DNA of 5,936 nucleotides from an uncultured delta proteobacterium (lineage in GTDB: Bacteria; Myxococcota_A; Polyangia; Polyangiales; Polyangiaceae). Shown in pieces: positions 1 to 5,539 of this stretch (the stretch's first letter is position 1; every line of letters starts with the position of its first letter). The stretch covers positions 1-5,936 of the forward strand of contig CAITLX010000029.1 of NCBI GenBank assembly GCA_903893335.1. The letters are read 5' to 3'. The notes under the pieces were generated by a model. The model did not search any database and had not been told where the DNA came from. It was given only the letters and a program-made list of their open reading frames with translations. Made by a program: the position numbers and the translations under genes.

Positions 1-42
1 GCAGCGCGCCCGCGCGGTGTGCAGGCCGAGCCTCGCCCGTGA
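1..42 (+). CDS. 3' end of an unidentified upstream gene (partial)
   Basis: The first 42 bases read as 13 sense codons (AARPRGVQAEPRP) followed by TGA at 40-42. The stop overlaps the GTG start of the permease gene in a GTGA arrangement, the same junction used between folE and the SDR gene further on. The overlap is the main reason to believe this frame is real, because the peptide carries no recognisable motif. Permeases of the MacB/FtsX type are often preceded by their ABC ATPase or by a periplasmic or lipoprotein partner, so one of those would be the natural guess, but 13 residues cannot decide it. Confidence 0.4.
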   Translation, partial: AARPRGVQAEPRP

Positions 43-1226
43 CGCTCCGCTCGCACCTCGCGCTGCTCGGCTTCGCGTGGGGCTCGCTCGGCCGCCGACG
101 CGGCAAGAGCCTCGCGCTCGGCGCGGGCTTGGCCCTCGGCGTCGCGCTCATCGCGGCCGTGCTCTTCGTCACCTCGTCGCTGCGCGGCGAGGCAGCGCGC
201 GCGCGCGGCGTCGCCCCCGACCTCGTGGTGCAGCGCCTGGTGGGCGGGCGTCCGGCGCTCGTGCCCCCCGCGTGGGCCTCGTTCGTGGCCGCGCGGCCGG
301 GGGTGCGCCGCGCGCGTCCGCGCGTGTGGGGCTACGTCTTTCTCCCTGCGGTGCAGGCCAACGTGACGGTGGTCGGGCGCGAGCCTGGCGACGGCGGAGG
401 GCTCGACGCGGTGGCCGGCGCGCTCGCCGCGGGGCGCGACGCGAGGCCGGGCGAGCGCTGGGCAGCGGTCGTCGGCGACGGGCTGGCCAGGCTGCTCGGC
501 GTCGGCCCCGGCAACGTCATCGCGCTGCCGAGCGCGCGCGCCGAGGCGCGGCCGCTCTCCGTGGTCGGCACGTTCGCCTCGGCCGTCTCGCTGTTCGCGA
601 GCGACGTCGTGCTGCTCGACGAGCGCGACGCGCGCGTCGTGCTCGACTGCCCCGAGGACGAGGCGACCGATCTCGCGGTCGATCTGACCAACCCCGACGA
701 GGCGGCCGTCGTGGCTGCGGCCGTGACCGAGCGGCTGCCGGGAGCGCGCGTCATCGACCGCCGCTCGCTCGCGCGTGTGCACGATCTCACCTACGGGCGG
801 CGCGCGGGCATCGTCTTCGCCGCGTCGCTGCCCGGACTGCTCGCGCTGCTCGTGCTCGCGCACGATCGCGCCTCGGGCCTCGGTCCGGCCGAGCGGCGCG
901 AGATCGCGGTGCTCAAGGCGGTCGGGTGGTCCACCTCCGACGTCCTCGCCGCGAAGCTCTGGGAGGCGTCGATCGTGGGCGTCGCCGCGACGAGCGCGGG
1001 GGTCGTGCTCGCGTACGGGTGGGTCTTCGTCGCGGGCGCTCCGGGGCTGCGCGAGGTGCTCGCGGGCTGGAGCGTGCTCTACCCCACCGCGCCGCTGGTG
1101 CCCGCCATCGACGCGGGCGAGCTCGTCGGGCTGTGCGGCTCGGTGCTCGGCGCCTTCGTCGCCCTCTCGGTCGTGCCGTCGTTCCGCGCCGCCACGCTCG
1201 ACCCGCTCGACGCGATGCGGGGCTGA
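39..1226 (+). CDS. ABC transporter permease, MacB/FtsX family
   Basis: Inner-membrane permease of 395 residues with the layout of FtsX/MacB-type proteins. TM1 lies at about residues 25-46, after a basic stretch (LGRRRGK). An extracytoplasmic MacB-PCD-like region spans about 50-240. Three more membrane segments lie near 256-275, 308-332 and 362-380. Two family hallmarks are visible: the cytoplasmic coupling loop RREIAVLKAVGWSTSDV at 286-302 and the C-terminal ending LDPLDAMRG. Such permeases work with a separate ATPase and usually move lipoproteins, peptides or drugs, or act as mechanotransmitters; the substrate cannot be read here. The GTG start at 39 overlaps the upstream stop (GTGA), implying translational coupling. 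No ATPase lies downstream, so the partner is probably upstream outside the window. Family assignment is firm; the role is not. Confidence 0.9.
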   Translation: MTLRSHLALLGFAWGSLGRRRGKSLALGAGLALGVALIAAVLFVTSSLRGEAARARGVAPDLVVQRLVGGRPALVPPAWASFVAARPGVRRARPRVWGYVFLPAVQANVTVVGREPGDGGGLDAVAGALAAGRDARPGERWAAVVGDGLARLLGVGPGNVIALPSARAEARPLSVVGTFASAVSLFASDVVLLDERDARVVLDCPEDEATDLAVDLTNPDEAAVVAAAVTERLPGARVIDRRSLARVHDLTYGRRAGIVFAASLPGLLALLVLAHDRASGLGPAERREIAVLKAVGWSTSDVLAAKLWEASIVGVAATSAGVVLAYGWVFVAGAPGLREVLAGWSVLYPTAPLVPAIDAGELVGLCGSVLGAFVALSVVPSFRAATLDPLDAMRG

Positions 1227-1241
1227 CCCCGCGCGGGGCCG

Positions 1242-1264
1242 CCGAGGGGCTCGGGCTCCCTCGG
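1242..1264 (+). terminator. Possible hairpin terminator after the permease gene
   Basis: CCGAGGG at 1242-1248 is perfectly complementary to CCCTCGG at 1258-1264, giving a 7-bp stem with a 9-base loop, 15 bases after the permease stop. A short self-complementary CCCCGCGCGGGG lies just before it (1227-1238). No T-tract follows, so this is not a classical intrinsic terminator. In DNA this G+C-rich such stems arise by chance, but the position between two transcription units is suggestive. Confidence 0.25.
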
Positions 1265-1292
1265 GCCGGGATCGGCGCCGAGCGCGTTTCGG

Positions 1293-1301
1293 TGCTACCA
1301 A
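1293..1301 (+). promoter_or_regulatory. Candidate extended -10 element for the folE operon
   Basis: TGCTACCAA has the TGn extension followed by a TANNAN hexamer (TACCAA, 1296-1301). It ends 9 bases before the GTG start of folE, so transcription would begin at or within about 3 bases of the start codon. A TTTCG lies just upstream (1287-1291). No clear -35 is visible. The case rests on the matching position of TA-containing elements before three other genes in this window (near 3653, 5526 and, on the minus strand, 5507). A purine-rich GAGGGAG at 1303-1309 could instead serve as a ribosome binding site. Confidence 0.35.
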
Positions 1302-1310
1302 CGAGGGAGC

Positions 1311-1892
1311 GTGCAACGAGATCGCGCCCACGTCGCAGACGCCGTCGCCGCTCTGCTCAAGGCCCTGGGGCACCCGCCCGACGGCGATCCGCTGCTCGCG
1401 GGCACGCCGCGCCGCGTCGCCGACGCGTGGCTCGACGAGCTGCTCGACGGCTACGAGGTCGACGCCGCGGCGCTGCTCGCGCGCGAGAGCGAGCCCTGCA
1501 CGGCGGCGACCCCCTCGTTCGTCGTGGTGCAAGGCCTCGCGGTCACCACGGTCTGCCCGCACCACCTGCTGCCCGCGCGCGGCGTCGCCGCGGTCGCCTA
1601 CCTGCCGGGCGAGCGGCTCGCGGGCATCGGCGCGCTCGCGCAGCTCGTCGACGCGTTCGCGCACCGGCTCACGCTCCAGGAGACGATCGGCACCGAGGTC
1701 GCGCGCGCGCTGGTCGAGCACCTCGGCGCGCGCGGCGCCGCCTGTCGGCTCTCGCTCTCGCACGACTGCCTCTCGGCGCGCGGCGAGCGCCAGACCGGGG
1801 CGAGGGTCGAGACGGTCGCGACCGCTGGCACCCTGGCGTCGGGGGCGCCCGAGCTCGCGGCGGTGCTCGCGGCGCTCGGGGGGGCGCCGTGA
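1311..1892 (+). CDS. folE: GTP cyclohydrolase I family protein (FolE-like, divergent)
   Basis: Cytoplasmic enzyme of 193 residues in the GTP cyclohydrolase I family, whose members convert GTP to 7,8-dihydroneopterin triphosphate for folate, other pterins or queuosine. Visible landmarks: TPRRVADAWLDEL (32-44), typical of the N-terminal helices; TTVCPHHLLPARG (79-91); LQE at 122-124, matching the guanine-contacting QE; and SHDCLSARG (150-158). The zinc ligands are therefore Cys82, His85 and Cys153, and the catalytic His (His151) and the Arg of ARG (Arg157) are kept. Three usual positions are changed: CEHH is CPHH (Pro83), and GLSK..R is GIGALAQ, which loses the Lys and Arg (Ala108, Gln111) that contact the triphosphate in E. 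coli FolE (recalled from memory). It is shorter than E. coli FolE (about 222 residues), mainly at the N terminus. The GTG start at 1311 follows GAGGGAG and a -10-like element. It leads a coupled gene block. The fold is certain; the exact reaction is less so. Confidence 0.88.
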   Translation: MQRDRAHVADAVAALLKALGHPPDGDPLLAGTPRRVADAWLDELLDGYEVDAAALLARESEPCTAATPSFVVVQGLAVTTVCPHHLLPARGVAAVAYLPGERLAGIGALAQLVDAFAHRLTLQETIGTEVARALVEHLGARGAACRLSLSHDCLSARGERQTGARVETVATAGTLASGAPELAAVLAALGGAP

Positions 1893-2572
1893 GCGCGGCC
1901 ATCGTCACCGGGGCGAGCCGGGGCATCGGGCGCGCGGTGGCCCTCGCGCTCGCGGCGCGCGGGCTCGACGTCGCGCTGCTCGCGCGCGACCTCGAGGCGC
2001 TCTCGCGCGTGGCCGACGAGGCTTCGGCGTTCGGCGTGCGCGCCCTGGTGCTCGCGTGCGACGTCGCGCGCGAGGGGGACATCGCCGCCGCGGTGGCGGG
2101 CGCCGTCGAGGTGCTCGGCGCGCCCGAGGTCGTCGTCAACAACGCGGGCGTCATCCGTCGCGGGCTGGTGCACGAGCAGCCCATCGACGATCTGCGTCAT
2201 GTGCTCGACGTCGATCTCGTCGCGCCGATGCTCGTCGCGCGCGCGGCGCTGCCGTCGATGCTCGCGCGCGGTCGCGGGCGCCTGGTGCAGGTCGCGAGCG
2301 TGTCGGCGACGCTCGGCACCGCGGGGGCCGCGGCCTACTGTGCGGCGAAGTGGGGGCTTGTGGGCTTCACCAAGAGCCTCGCCGAGGAGCTACGCGGAAC
2401 GGGCCTCGCGGCGATGGCCGTGTTGCCCGGGTCGGTCGACACCGCCATGCTTGCTGGCAGTGGCTTCGATCCCGACATGGCACCCGACGACGTCGCGCGC
2501 ACCATCACGTTCCTCGCGCTCGACGCGCCGCTCGCGATGAACGGCAGCGCCGTGGAGGTCTTCGGCCCGTGA
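1889..2572 (+). CDS. Short-chain dehydrogenase/reductase (SDR), classical type
   Basis: NAD(P)-dependent oxidoreductase of 227 residues with a Rossmann fold. Seen in order: TGASRGIG cofactor loop at 7-14; ARD at 32-34 after the second strand, where Arg33 favours NADPH; CDV at 57-59; NNAG at 84-87; catalytic Ser137, Tyr150 and Lys154 in VASVS...YCAAK; and PGSVDTAM at 180-187. The residue aligned with the tetrad Asn is Asp109 (VLDVDL). The GTG start at 1889 sits inside the GTGA overlap with the folE stop, so the two are probably translated together. This coupling makes a pterin substrate attractive. YCAAK, PGxxDTxM and DPDM also resemble sepiapterin reductase, but these are common in SDRs, and the substrate remains unknown. 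FabG-like or other carbonyl reduction is the alternative. It lacks the TGxxxRxG loop typical of FolM/PTR1 pteridine reductases. Confidence 0.92.
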   Translation: MSAAIVTGASRGIGRAVALALAARGLDVALLARDLEALSRVADEASAFGVRALVLACDVAREGDIAAAVAGAVEVLGAPEVVVNNAGVIRRGLVHEQPIDDLRHVLDVDLVAPMLVARAALPSMLARGRGRLVQVASVSATLGTAGAAAYCAAKWGLVGFTKSLAEELRGTGLAAMAVLPGSVDTAMLAGSGFDPDMAPDDVARTITFLALDAPLAMNGSAVEVFGP

Positions 2573-3234
2573 TGCCCCTGCCCACCGATCTCGAGGCGGC
2601 GCTCGCCGAGCTGCCGATCTTCCCGCTGCCGCAGACGGTGCTGTTCCCCGGCGCTCTGCTGCGGCTGCACGTGTTCGAGCCGCGCTACCGCGCGATGACG
2701 CGCGATTGCCTCGCGGGCAACCGCGCGATGGCCATCGCGCGCATCCGCGACGACGCGCGGCGCGACGGCAAGGGCTTGCCCGCCATCGAGCAGGTCGCCG
2801 GTCTCGGCGTCATCATCGAACACACCGAGCTGCCCGACGGTCGCTACCACCTCCTGCTGCTCGGCCGCGAGCGCGTGCGGCTCGACGAGCTCCCCTTCGT
2901 CGCGCCCTACCGGCGCGCCCGCGCCACCGTGCTCGCGTCGAGCGAGGCCGAGCCTCGCGCGGTCGACGTGTCGGCGCTCCAGCACACCGCGGCGATCTTC
3001 GCGGCCGACATCCGCGCCCGCGACCCCGCGTTCGACTTCTCCTTGCCGCCGATCGCGTCGCCGGGGGCCGCGGTCGATCTCGCCGCGCACCACCTCGTGC
3101 TCGACGCGTGCGACAGGCAGGCGCTGCTCGAGACGCTCGACGTGGGCGTTCGCGTGCAGAAGACGGTCGAGCTGCTCGCCGCGCAGCACGCGGCGCTCTC
3201 GCGCTGCGGCGCGCACGCGCGGCTCGTCAACTGA
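2572..3234 (+). CDS. Stand-alone LON substrate-binding (N-terminal) domain protein
   Basis: A 220-residue protein made only of the domain found at the N terminus of Lon protease. The hallmark LPIFPLPQTVLFPGALL then HVFEPRYRAM spans residues 14-42, and a second conserved block GVIIEHTELPDGRYHLLLLG lies at 79-98, followed by RERVRL. The C-terminal half (about 130-210) is helical and carries no AAA+ Walker motifs and no Ser-Lys protease site, so it cannot itself be an ATP-dependent protease. Family members of this size are widespread in bacteria and of poorly known function; binding of peptides or partner proteins is presumed. The ATG at 2572 shares its A with the SDR stop (TGATG). An in-frame GTG at 2569 is a possible start one codon earlier. 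It is coupled in the folE-SDR-LON-Rieske block. Confidence 0.9.
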   Translation: MPLPTDLEAALAELPIFPLPQTVLFPGALLRLHVFEPRYRAMTRDCLAGNRAMAIARIRDDARRDGKGLPAIEQVAGLGVIIEHTELPDGRYHLLLLGRERVRLDELPFVAPYRRARATVLASSEAEPRAVDVSALQHTAAIFAADIRARDPAFDFSLPPIASPGAAVDLAAHHLVLDACDRQALLETLDVGVRVQKTVELLAAQHAALSRCGAHARLVN

Positions 3235-3235
3235 C

Positions 3236-3577
3236 GTGGGCGCGGTTCGGCTCGTCGGGCGGCTCGCGTGCGCCCGGCTCGCGCCGGGGGCGAGCGTGCG
3301 CGTGGGCGAGGGGCCGCTCGCCGCGCTCGTGTCCGAGCTGGACGGTCAGGCTTACGCGATCGAGGACCGCTGCCACCACGAGGGCGCGAGCCTCGCGCGC
3401 GGCTCGCGCAGCGGGTGCCGCGTGAGGTGCCCCGCGCACGGGTGGGACTTCGACGTCCGCACCGGCGAGCAGCTCGCGCCCCAGCCGGGCGGCTCGCGCC
3501 AGCGCGCGTTCGAGGTCGCGCGGGAGGGTGACGACCTCGTCGTGCTCGATCCGTGGCGCCTCGAGCTGGTGCGGTAG
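3236..3577 (+). CDS. Rieske [2Fe-2S] ferredoxin-like protein
   Basis: Small soluble electron-transfer protein of 113 residues. The Rieske cluster motif is complete: CHH (Cys46, His48) and CPAH (Cys65, His68), separated by 16 residues, with the usual GWDFDVRTGE after the second half. There is no signal peptide or membrane anchor and no oxygenase catalytic domain. It therefore resembles dioxygenase-type Rieske ferredoxins or NirD-like subunits, not the bc1 Rieske protein. The GTG start is 1 base after the LON-gene stop (TGA, C, GTG), so it belongs to the same translationally linked block. A flavoprotein gene follows 88 bases downstream and could supply or accept electrons, but GR-type flavoproteins are not the usual ferredoxin reductases. 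Its partner is thus inferred only from position. Confidence 0.93.
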   Translation: MGAVRLVGRLACARLAPGASVRVGEGPLAALVSELDGQAYAIEDRCHHEGASLARGSRSGCRVRCPAHGWDFDVRTGEQLAPQPGGSRQRAFEVAREGDDLVVLDPWRLELVR

Positions 3578-3652
3578 TGGCGCCGCGGTCGCGCAGCGCC
3601 GGCGTCGCCGCGCCGCCACCGCTCCGAGGTGTACGGCGTCCGGACGCTGCGC

Positions 3653-3658
3653 TACGGG
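3653..3658 (+). promoter_or_regulatory. Candidate -10 element before the flavoprotein gene
   Basis: TACGGG in the context GCGCTACGGG lies 7 bases before the GTG at 3666, in the 88-base gap after the Rieske gene. TA steps are scarce in this sequence, and the spacing matches the other -10-like elements in the window. The hexamer itself is poor (only the leading TA fits TATAAT) and no -35 is evident. Read-through from the upstream genes is equally possible. Confidence 0.22.
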
Positions 3659-3665
3659 TGGCGCC

Positions 3666-4964
3666 GTGAGCTCGCTGCCCGAGAGGGTCGACGTCGTGGT
3701 CGTCGGTGCAGGCACGGCCGGGGCCGCGACGGCGCGGTTCGTCGCGCAGGCGGGCCTGTCGGTGCTCTGCGTCGAGCGCGGCGCGCTGGCCGAGGCGGGC
3801 GCGCGCTGGATCAACGGCGTGGCGCTGTCGGCGTTCGACGCGGCGGGCTTGTCGCGCCCGACCGGCGACGAGGCGCGCGGGCACGGACACGCGTTTCACT
3901 TCGTCGCGGGGCGCGGGCCGTCGCGCGTGGTCATCGACGATCACGAGGTCGCCGACGTCGACATGGGGCTCTTCGTCGGTCGCGTGCAGGCCGCCGCGCG
4001 CGAGGCCGGCGCGGTGCTCGAGGGGGGCGTCGAGGTCCACGGCGTCTCCGGGCACGTCGTCGACACCTCGCGCGGTCGCGTCACCACCGCGTGGGTGGTC
4101 GACGCCTCGGGCCACGGGGGCGCGCGGCTCGCGCGCGTGCCGCCCGTCGACAGGCGCGACCTGTGCGTCGCGGCGCAGCAGGTCCGCCACGTGCGCGACC
4201 GCGGCGCGGCCGAGGCCTTCTTCGCCGCGCACGGCGTGCCCACCGGGGACACGCTCTGCTTCACCGCGCTCGATGGCGGCTACTCCATCCTCAACGTGCG
4301 GCTCGCGCACGACAGGCTGTTCGTGCTCACCGGCAGCATCCCCGCCGAGGGGCACGCCGGCGGGCAGGCCATCGCCGACACGTTCGCCGCCGAGCAGTCG
4401 TGGGTGGGGGACATCGAGCGCGCCGGCGCGCGCGCGATCCCGCTGCGCCGCCCCTTCGACCGCCTCGCGCACGGGCCGGTCGCGCTCGTCGGCGACGCGG
4501 GGTGCCAGGTGTTCTCGGCGCACGGTTCGGGCATCGCCGCGGGGCTCGCCGCGGCGCGCCTGTTCGCCGAGGCGCTCGCCGCCGACGAGGGAGCGGCCGG
4601 CTACGAGCACCGCTGGCACACGCGCTACGGCGGCCTCTACGCCACCTACGACCTCTTCCGCCGCTTCTCGCAGTCGCTCGCGCCCCGCGACATCGCCGCG
4701 CTCATCGAGGCCGGCGTGCTCGAGCCCGTCGGGGCGCTCGCGGCGCTCGAGATGCGCGTGCCGCTCGTGCCTCCCCACGTCGCCGCGCGGCAGGCCGCGG
4801 GGCTGCTGCGTGTCCCGCGCCTCGGCGCGCGCGTCGCGGCCATGCTCGCGCGCGCTGCGTCCGCGCACGCCGTGTACGCCGCGCACCCGACCGATCCGGC
4901 TCGCCTGCGGCTCTGGTCGCACGCGGTCGCGCGCGCGACGGCGACCCCCGTCGATCCGGGCTGA
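3666..4964 (+). CDS. FAD-dependent oxidoreductase, geranylgeranyl-reductase/FixC-like
   Basis: Flavoprotein of 432 residues of the p-hydroxybenzoate-hydroxylase/GR fold. Residues 8-24 form the first strand and dinucleotide loop (VDVVVVGAGTAGAATA), with the ribose-binding Glu37 in VER. VDASGHGG at 145-152 is the mid-domain FAD motif. ALVGDAG at 273-279 followed by GSGIAAGLAAARLFAEAL is the second FAD site (GDA) and helix. The C-terminal 130 residues are helical, with paired Arg in FRRF, and match no motif I can name. I do not see the YxWxFP motif of true geranylgeranyl reductases, so prenyl reduction is not established; a monooxygenase, halogenase-like or other dehydrogenase role remains open. 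The reading frame is open upstream to 3528, but that part overlaps the Rieske gene and is Arg-rich and unlike coding sequence, so GTG 3666 (MSSLPERVDVVVVG) is chosen. It ends 2 bases from the convergent minus-strand gene. Confidence 0.87.
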   Translation: MSSLPERVDVVVVGAGTAGAATARFVAQAGLSVLCVERGALAEAGARWINGVALSAFDAAGLSRPTGDEARGHGHAFHFVAGRGPSRVVIDDHEVADVDMGLFVGRVQAAAREAGAVLEGGVEVHGVSGHVVDTSRGRVTTAWVVDASGHGGARLARVPPVDRRDLCVAAQQVRHVRDRGAAEAFFAAHGVPTGDTLCFTALDGGYSILNVRLAHDRLFVLTGSIPAEGHAGGQAIADTFAAEQSWVGDIERAGARAIPLRRPFDRLAHGPVALVGDAGCQVFSAHGSGIAAGLAAARLFAEALAADEGAAGYEHRWHTRYGGLYATYDLFRRFSQSLAPRDIAALIEAGVLEPVGALAALEMRVPLVPPHVAARQAAGLLRVPRLGARVAAMLARAASAHAVYAAHPTDPARLRLWSHAVARATATPVDPG

Positions 4965-4970
4965 GCTCAG
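4961..4970. repeat. 10-base palindrome containing both convergent stop codons
   Basis: CTGAGCTCAG is a perfect palindrome. Its left half carries the TGA stop of the flavoprotein gene (4962-4964) and its right half, read on the minus strand, the TGA stop of the lipoprotein-like gene (4969-4967). Each gene thus ends with an identical CTGAGC context. It is too short to act as a terminator, and no other termination signal is visible between the two genes. Confidence 0.6.
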
Positions 4971-5494
4971 AGCGCGCGGCCGGGCTTCGGCGTCGCGTCG
5001 TAGCGCGACATGCCCGGGGGCACCGGCGCGCTCGCGTTCTTGCCGACGACCTCGGCGAGCGCGCGCGCGAGCGCCGCGGCGTCGTCGGGCAGCACGCGTC
5101 GCCCCGAGTAGTAGATGGCGTAGCGGCCCGAGGACGCAGGGGGGCGCGCCTGCTGCTCGTCGTCGAGCGCGATCTCGAGCGTCACGACGGAGGCGTCGCT
5201 CTCGCACACGACGCGCATCGAGCCCTCGGAGACGGCGAGCACCTCGCGCACGCGAAAGGCGCCGAGCGTCGCGCCCGGGGCGAGCGGCGCGACGAGCGCG
5301 AGCTCGGCGGCTCCCGCGGGGGCACGCGGCCGCGCGCCGACGACCATCGCCGACGCAGGCGAGGGCGTGGGCCCCGGCGCGCCGGCGGAGCTGGGCGACA
5401 GGCGCTCGCACGCAGCGCCGAGGGCCAGCGTGGTCGCGATGAGGAGCGCGGCGCGGCGCGCCGGCGGCTTGGGCATCAGGTCCGACAGCGCCAC
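4967..5494 (-). CDS. Exported or lipoprotein-like protein of unknown function
   Basis: A 175-residue protein that I do not recognise by name. Residues 7-28 look like a signal sequence: basic PKPPARR, hydrophobic AALLIATTLALGAA, then Cys29. The residues before Cys29 (LGAAC) only loosely fit a lipobox, so lipid anchoring or cleavage by signal peptidase I are both possible. A Pro/Ser/Ala-rich linker follows (about 32-60). A compact region comes next with LAPGATLGAFRVREV (71-85), GSMRVVCESD (91-100), ASSGRYAIYYSGR (120-132), a helix DDAAALARALAEVVGKN (137-153) and VPPGMSRY (158-165). This suggests a small folded periplasmic or surface domain. The start is GTG 5494, placed 7 bases after a TACAGT element; ATG 5476 (residue 7) is an alternative that keeps the whole signal. 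It converges with the flavoprotein gene. Confidence 0.75.
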   Translation of the reverse strand: MALSDLMPKPPARRAALLIATTLALGAACERLSPSSAGAPGPTPSPASAMVVGARPRAPAGAAELALVAPLAPGATLGAFRVREVLAVSEGSMRVVCESDASVVTLEIALDDEQQARPPASSGRYAIYYSGRRVLPDDAAALARALAEVVGKNASAPVPPGMSRYDATPKPGRAL

Positions 5495-5501
5495 GCCAGC
5501 G

Positions 5502-5510
5502 ACTGTACCA
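5502..5510 (-). promoter_or_regulatory. Candidate extended -10 for the minus-strand lipoprotein-like gene
   Basis: Read on the minus strand, TGGTACAGT gives a TGn extension plus TACAGT, which matches TATAAT at four of six positions. It is the best -10 match of the four candidates in the window. It ends 7 bases before the GTG at 5494, consistent with a leaderless or nearly leaderless transcript. A -35 at normal spacing would fall on the -10 of the opposite promoter (about 5525-5530). Confidence 0.4.
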
Positions 5511-5525
5511 CGCGCCCTTTCGCGC

Positions 5526-5531
5526 TAACCT
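5526..5531 (+). promoter_or_regulatory. Candidate -10 element before the truncated GNAT ORF
   Basis: TAACCT, within TTTCGCGCTAACCT (5518-5531), lies 8 bases before the TTG at 5540. The TTTCG...GCTA wording is shared with the element ahead of folE (TTTCGGTGCTACC). Only the two leading bases and the final T fit TATAAT, and there is no obvious -35. It supports a start near 5540 and suggests that the remnant may still be transcribed. Confidence 0.33.
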
Positions 5532-5539
5532 CGTGCGGC

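Noticed and set aside
1227..1238. CCCCGCGCGGGG as a terminator
   Set aside because: It is a palindrome with only a 4-bp usable stem and a GCGC loop, and no T-tract follows.
17..2572. An 851-codon plus-strand open frame covering the permease, folE and SDR genes
   Set aside because: Only its last 227 codons (the SDR) match a family. The rest is Arg/Ala-rich shadow translation caused by the scarcity of stop codons in such G+C-rich DNA.
1889..2572. Naming the SDR as FolM, PTR1 or sepiapterin reductase
   Set aside because: It lacks the TGxxxRxG loop of FolM/PTR1, and the sepiapterin-reductase-like residues are too common in SDRs to name it. Only the folE coupling supports a pterin role.
3528..3665. 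Upstream extension of the flavoprotein to GTG 3528
   Set aside because: It would overlap the Rieske gene by 50 bases and add an Arg/Cys-rich segment, while GTG 3666 places the first Rossmann strand at the normal distance from the N terminus.
2907..5411. An 834-codon minus-strand open frame opposite the LON, Rieske and flavoprotein genes
   Set aside because: It is Arg-rich and low in complexity and shows no motif, and the plus strand carries well-supported families over 2907-4964.
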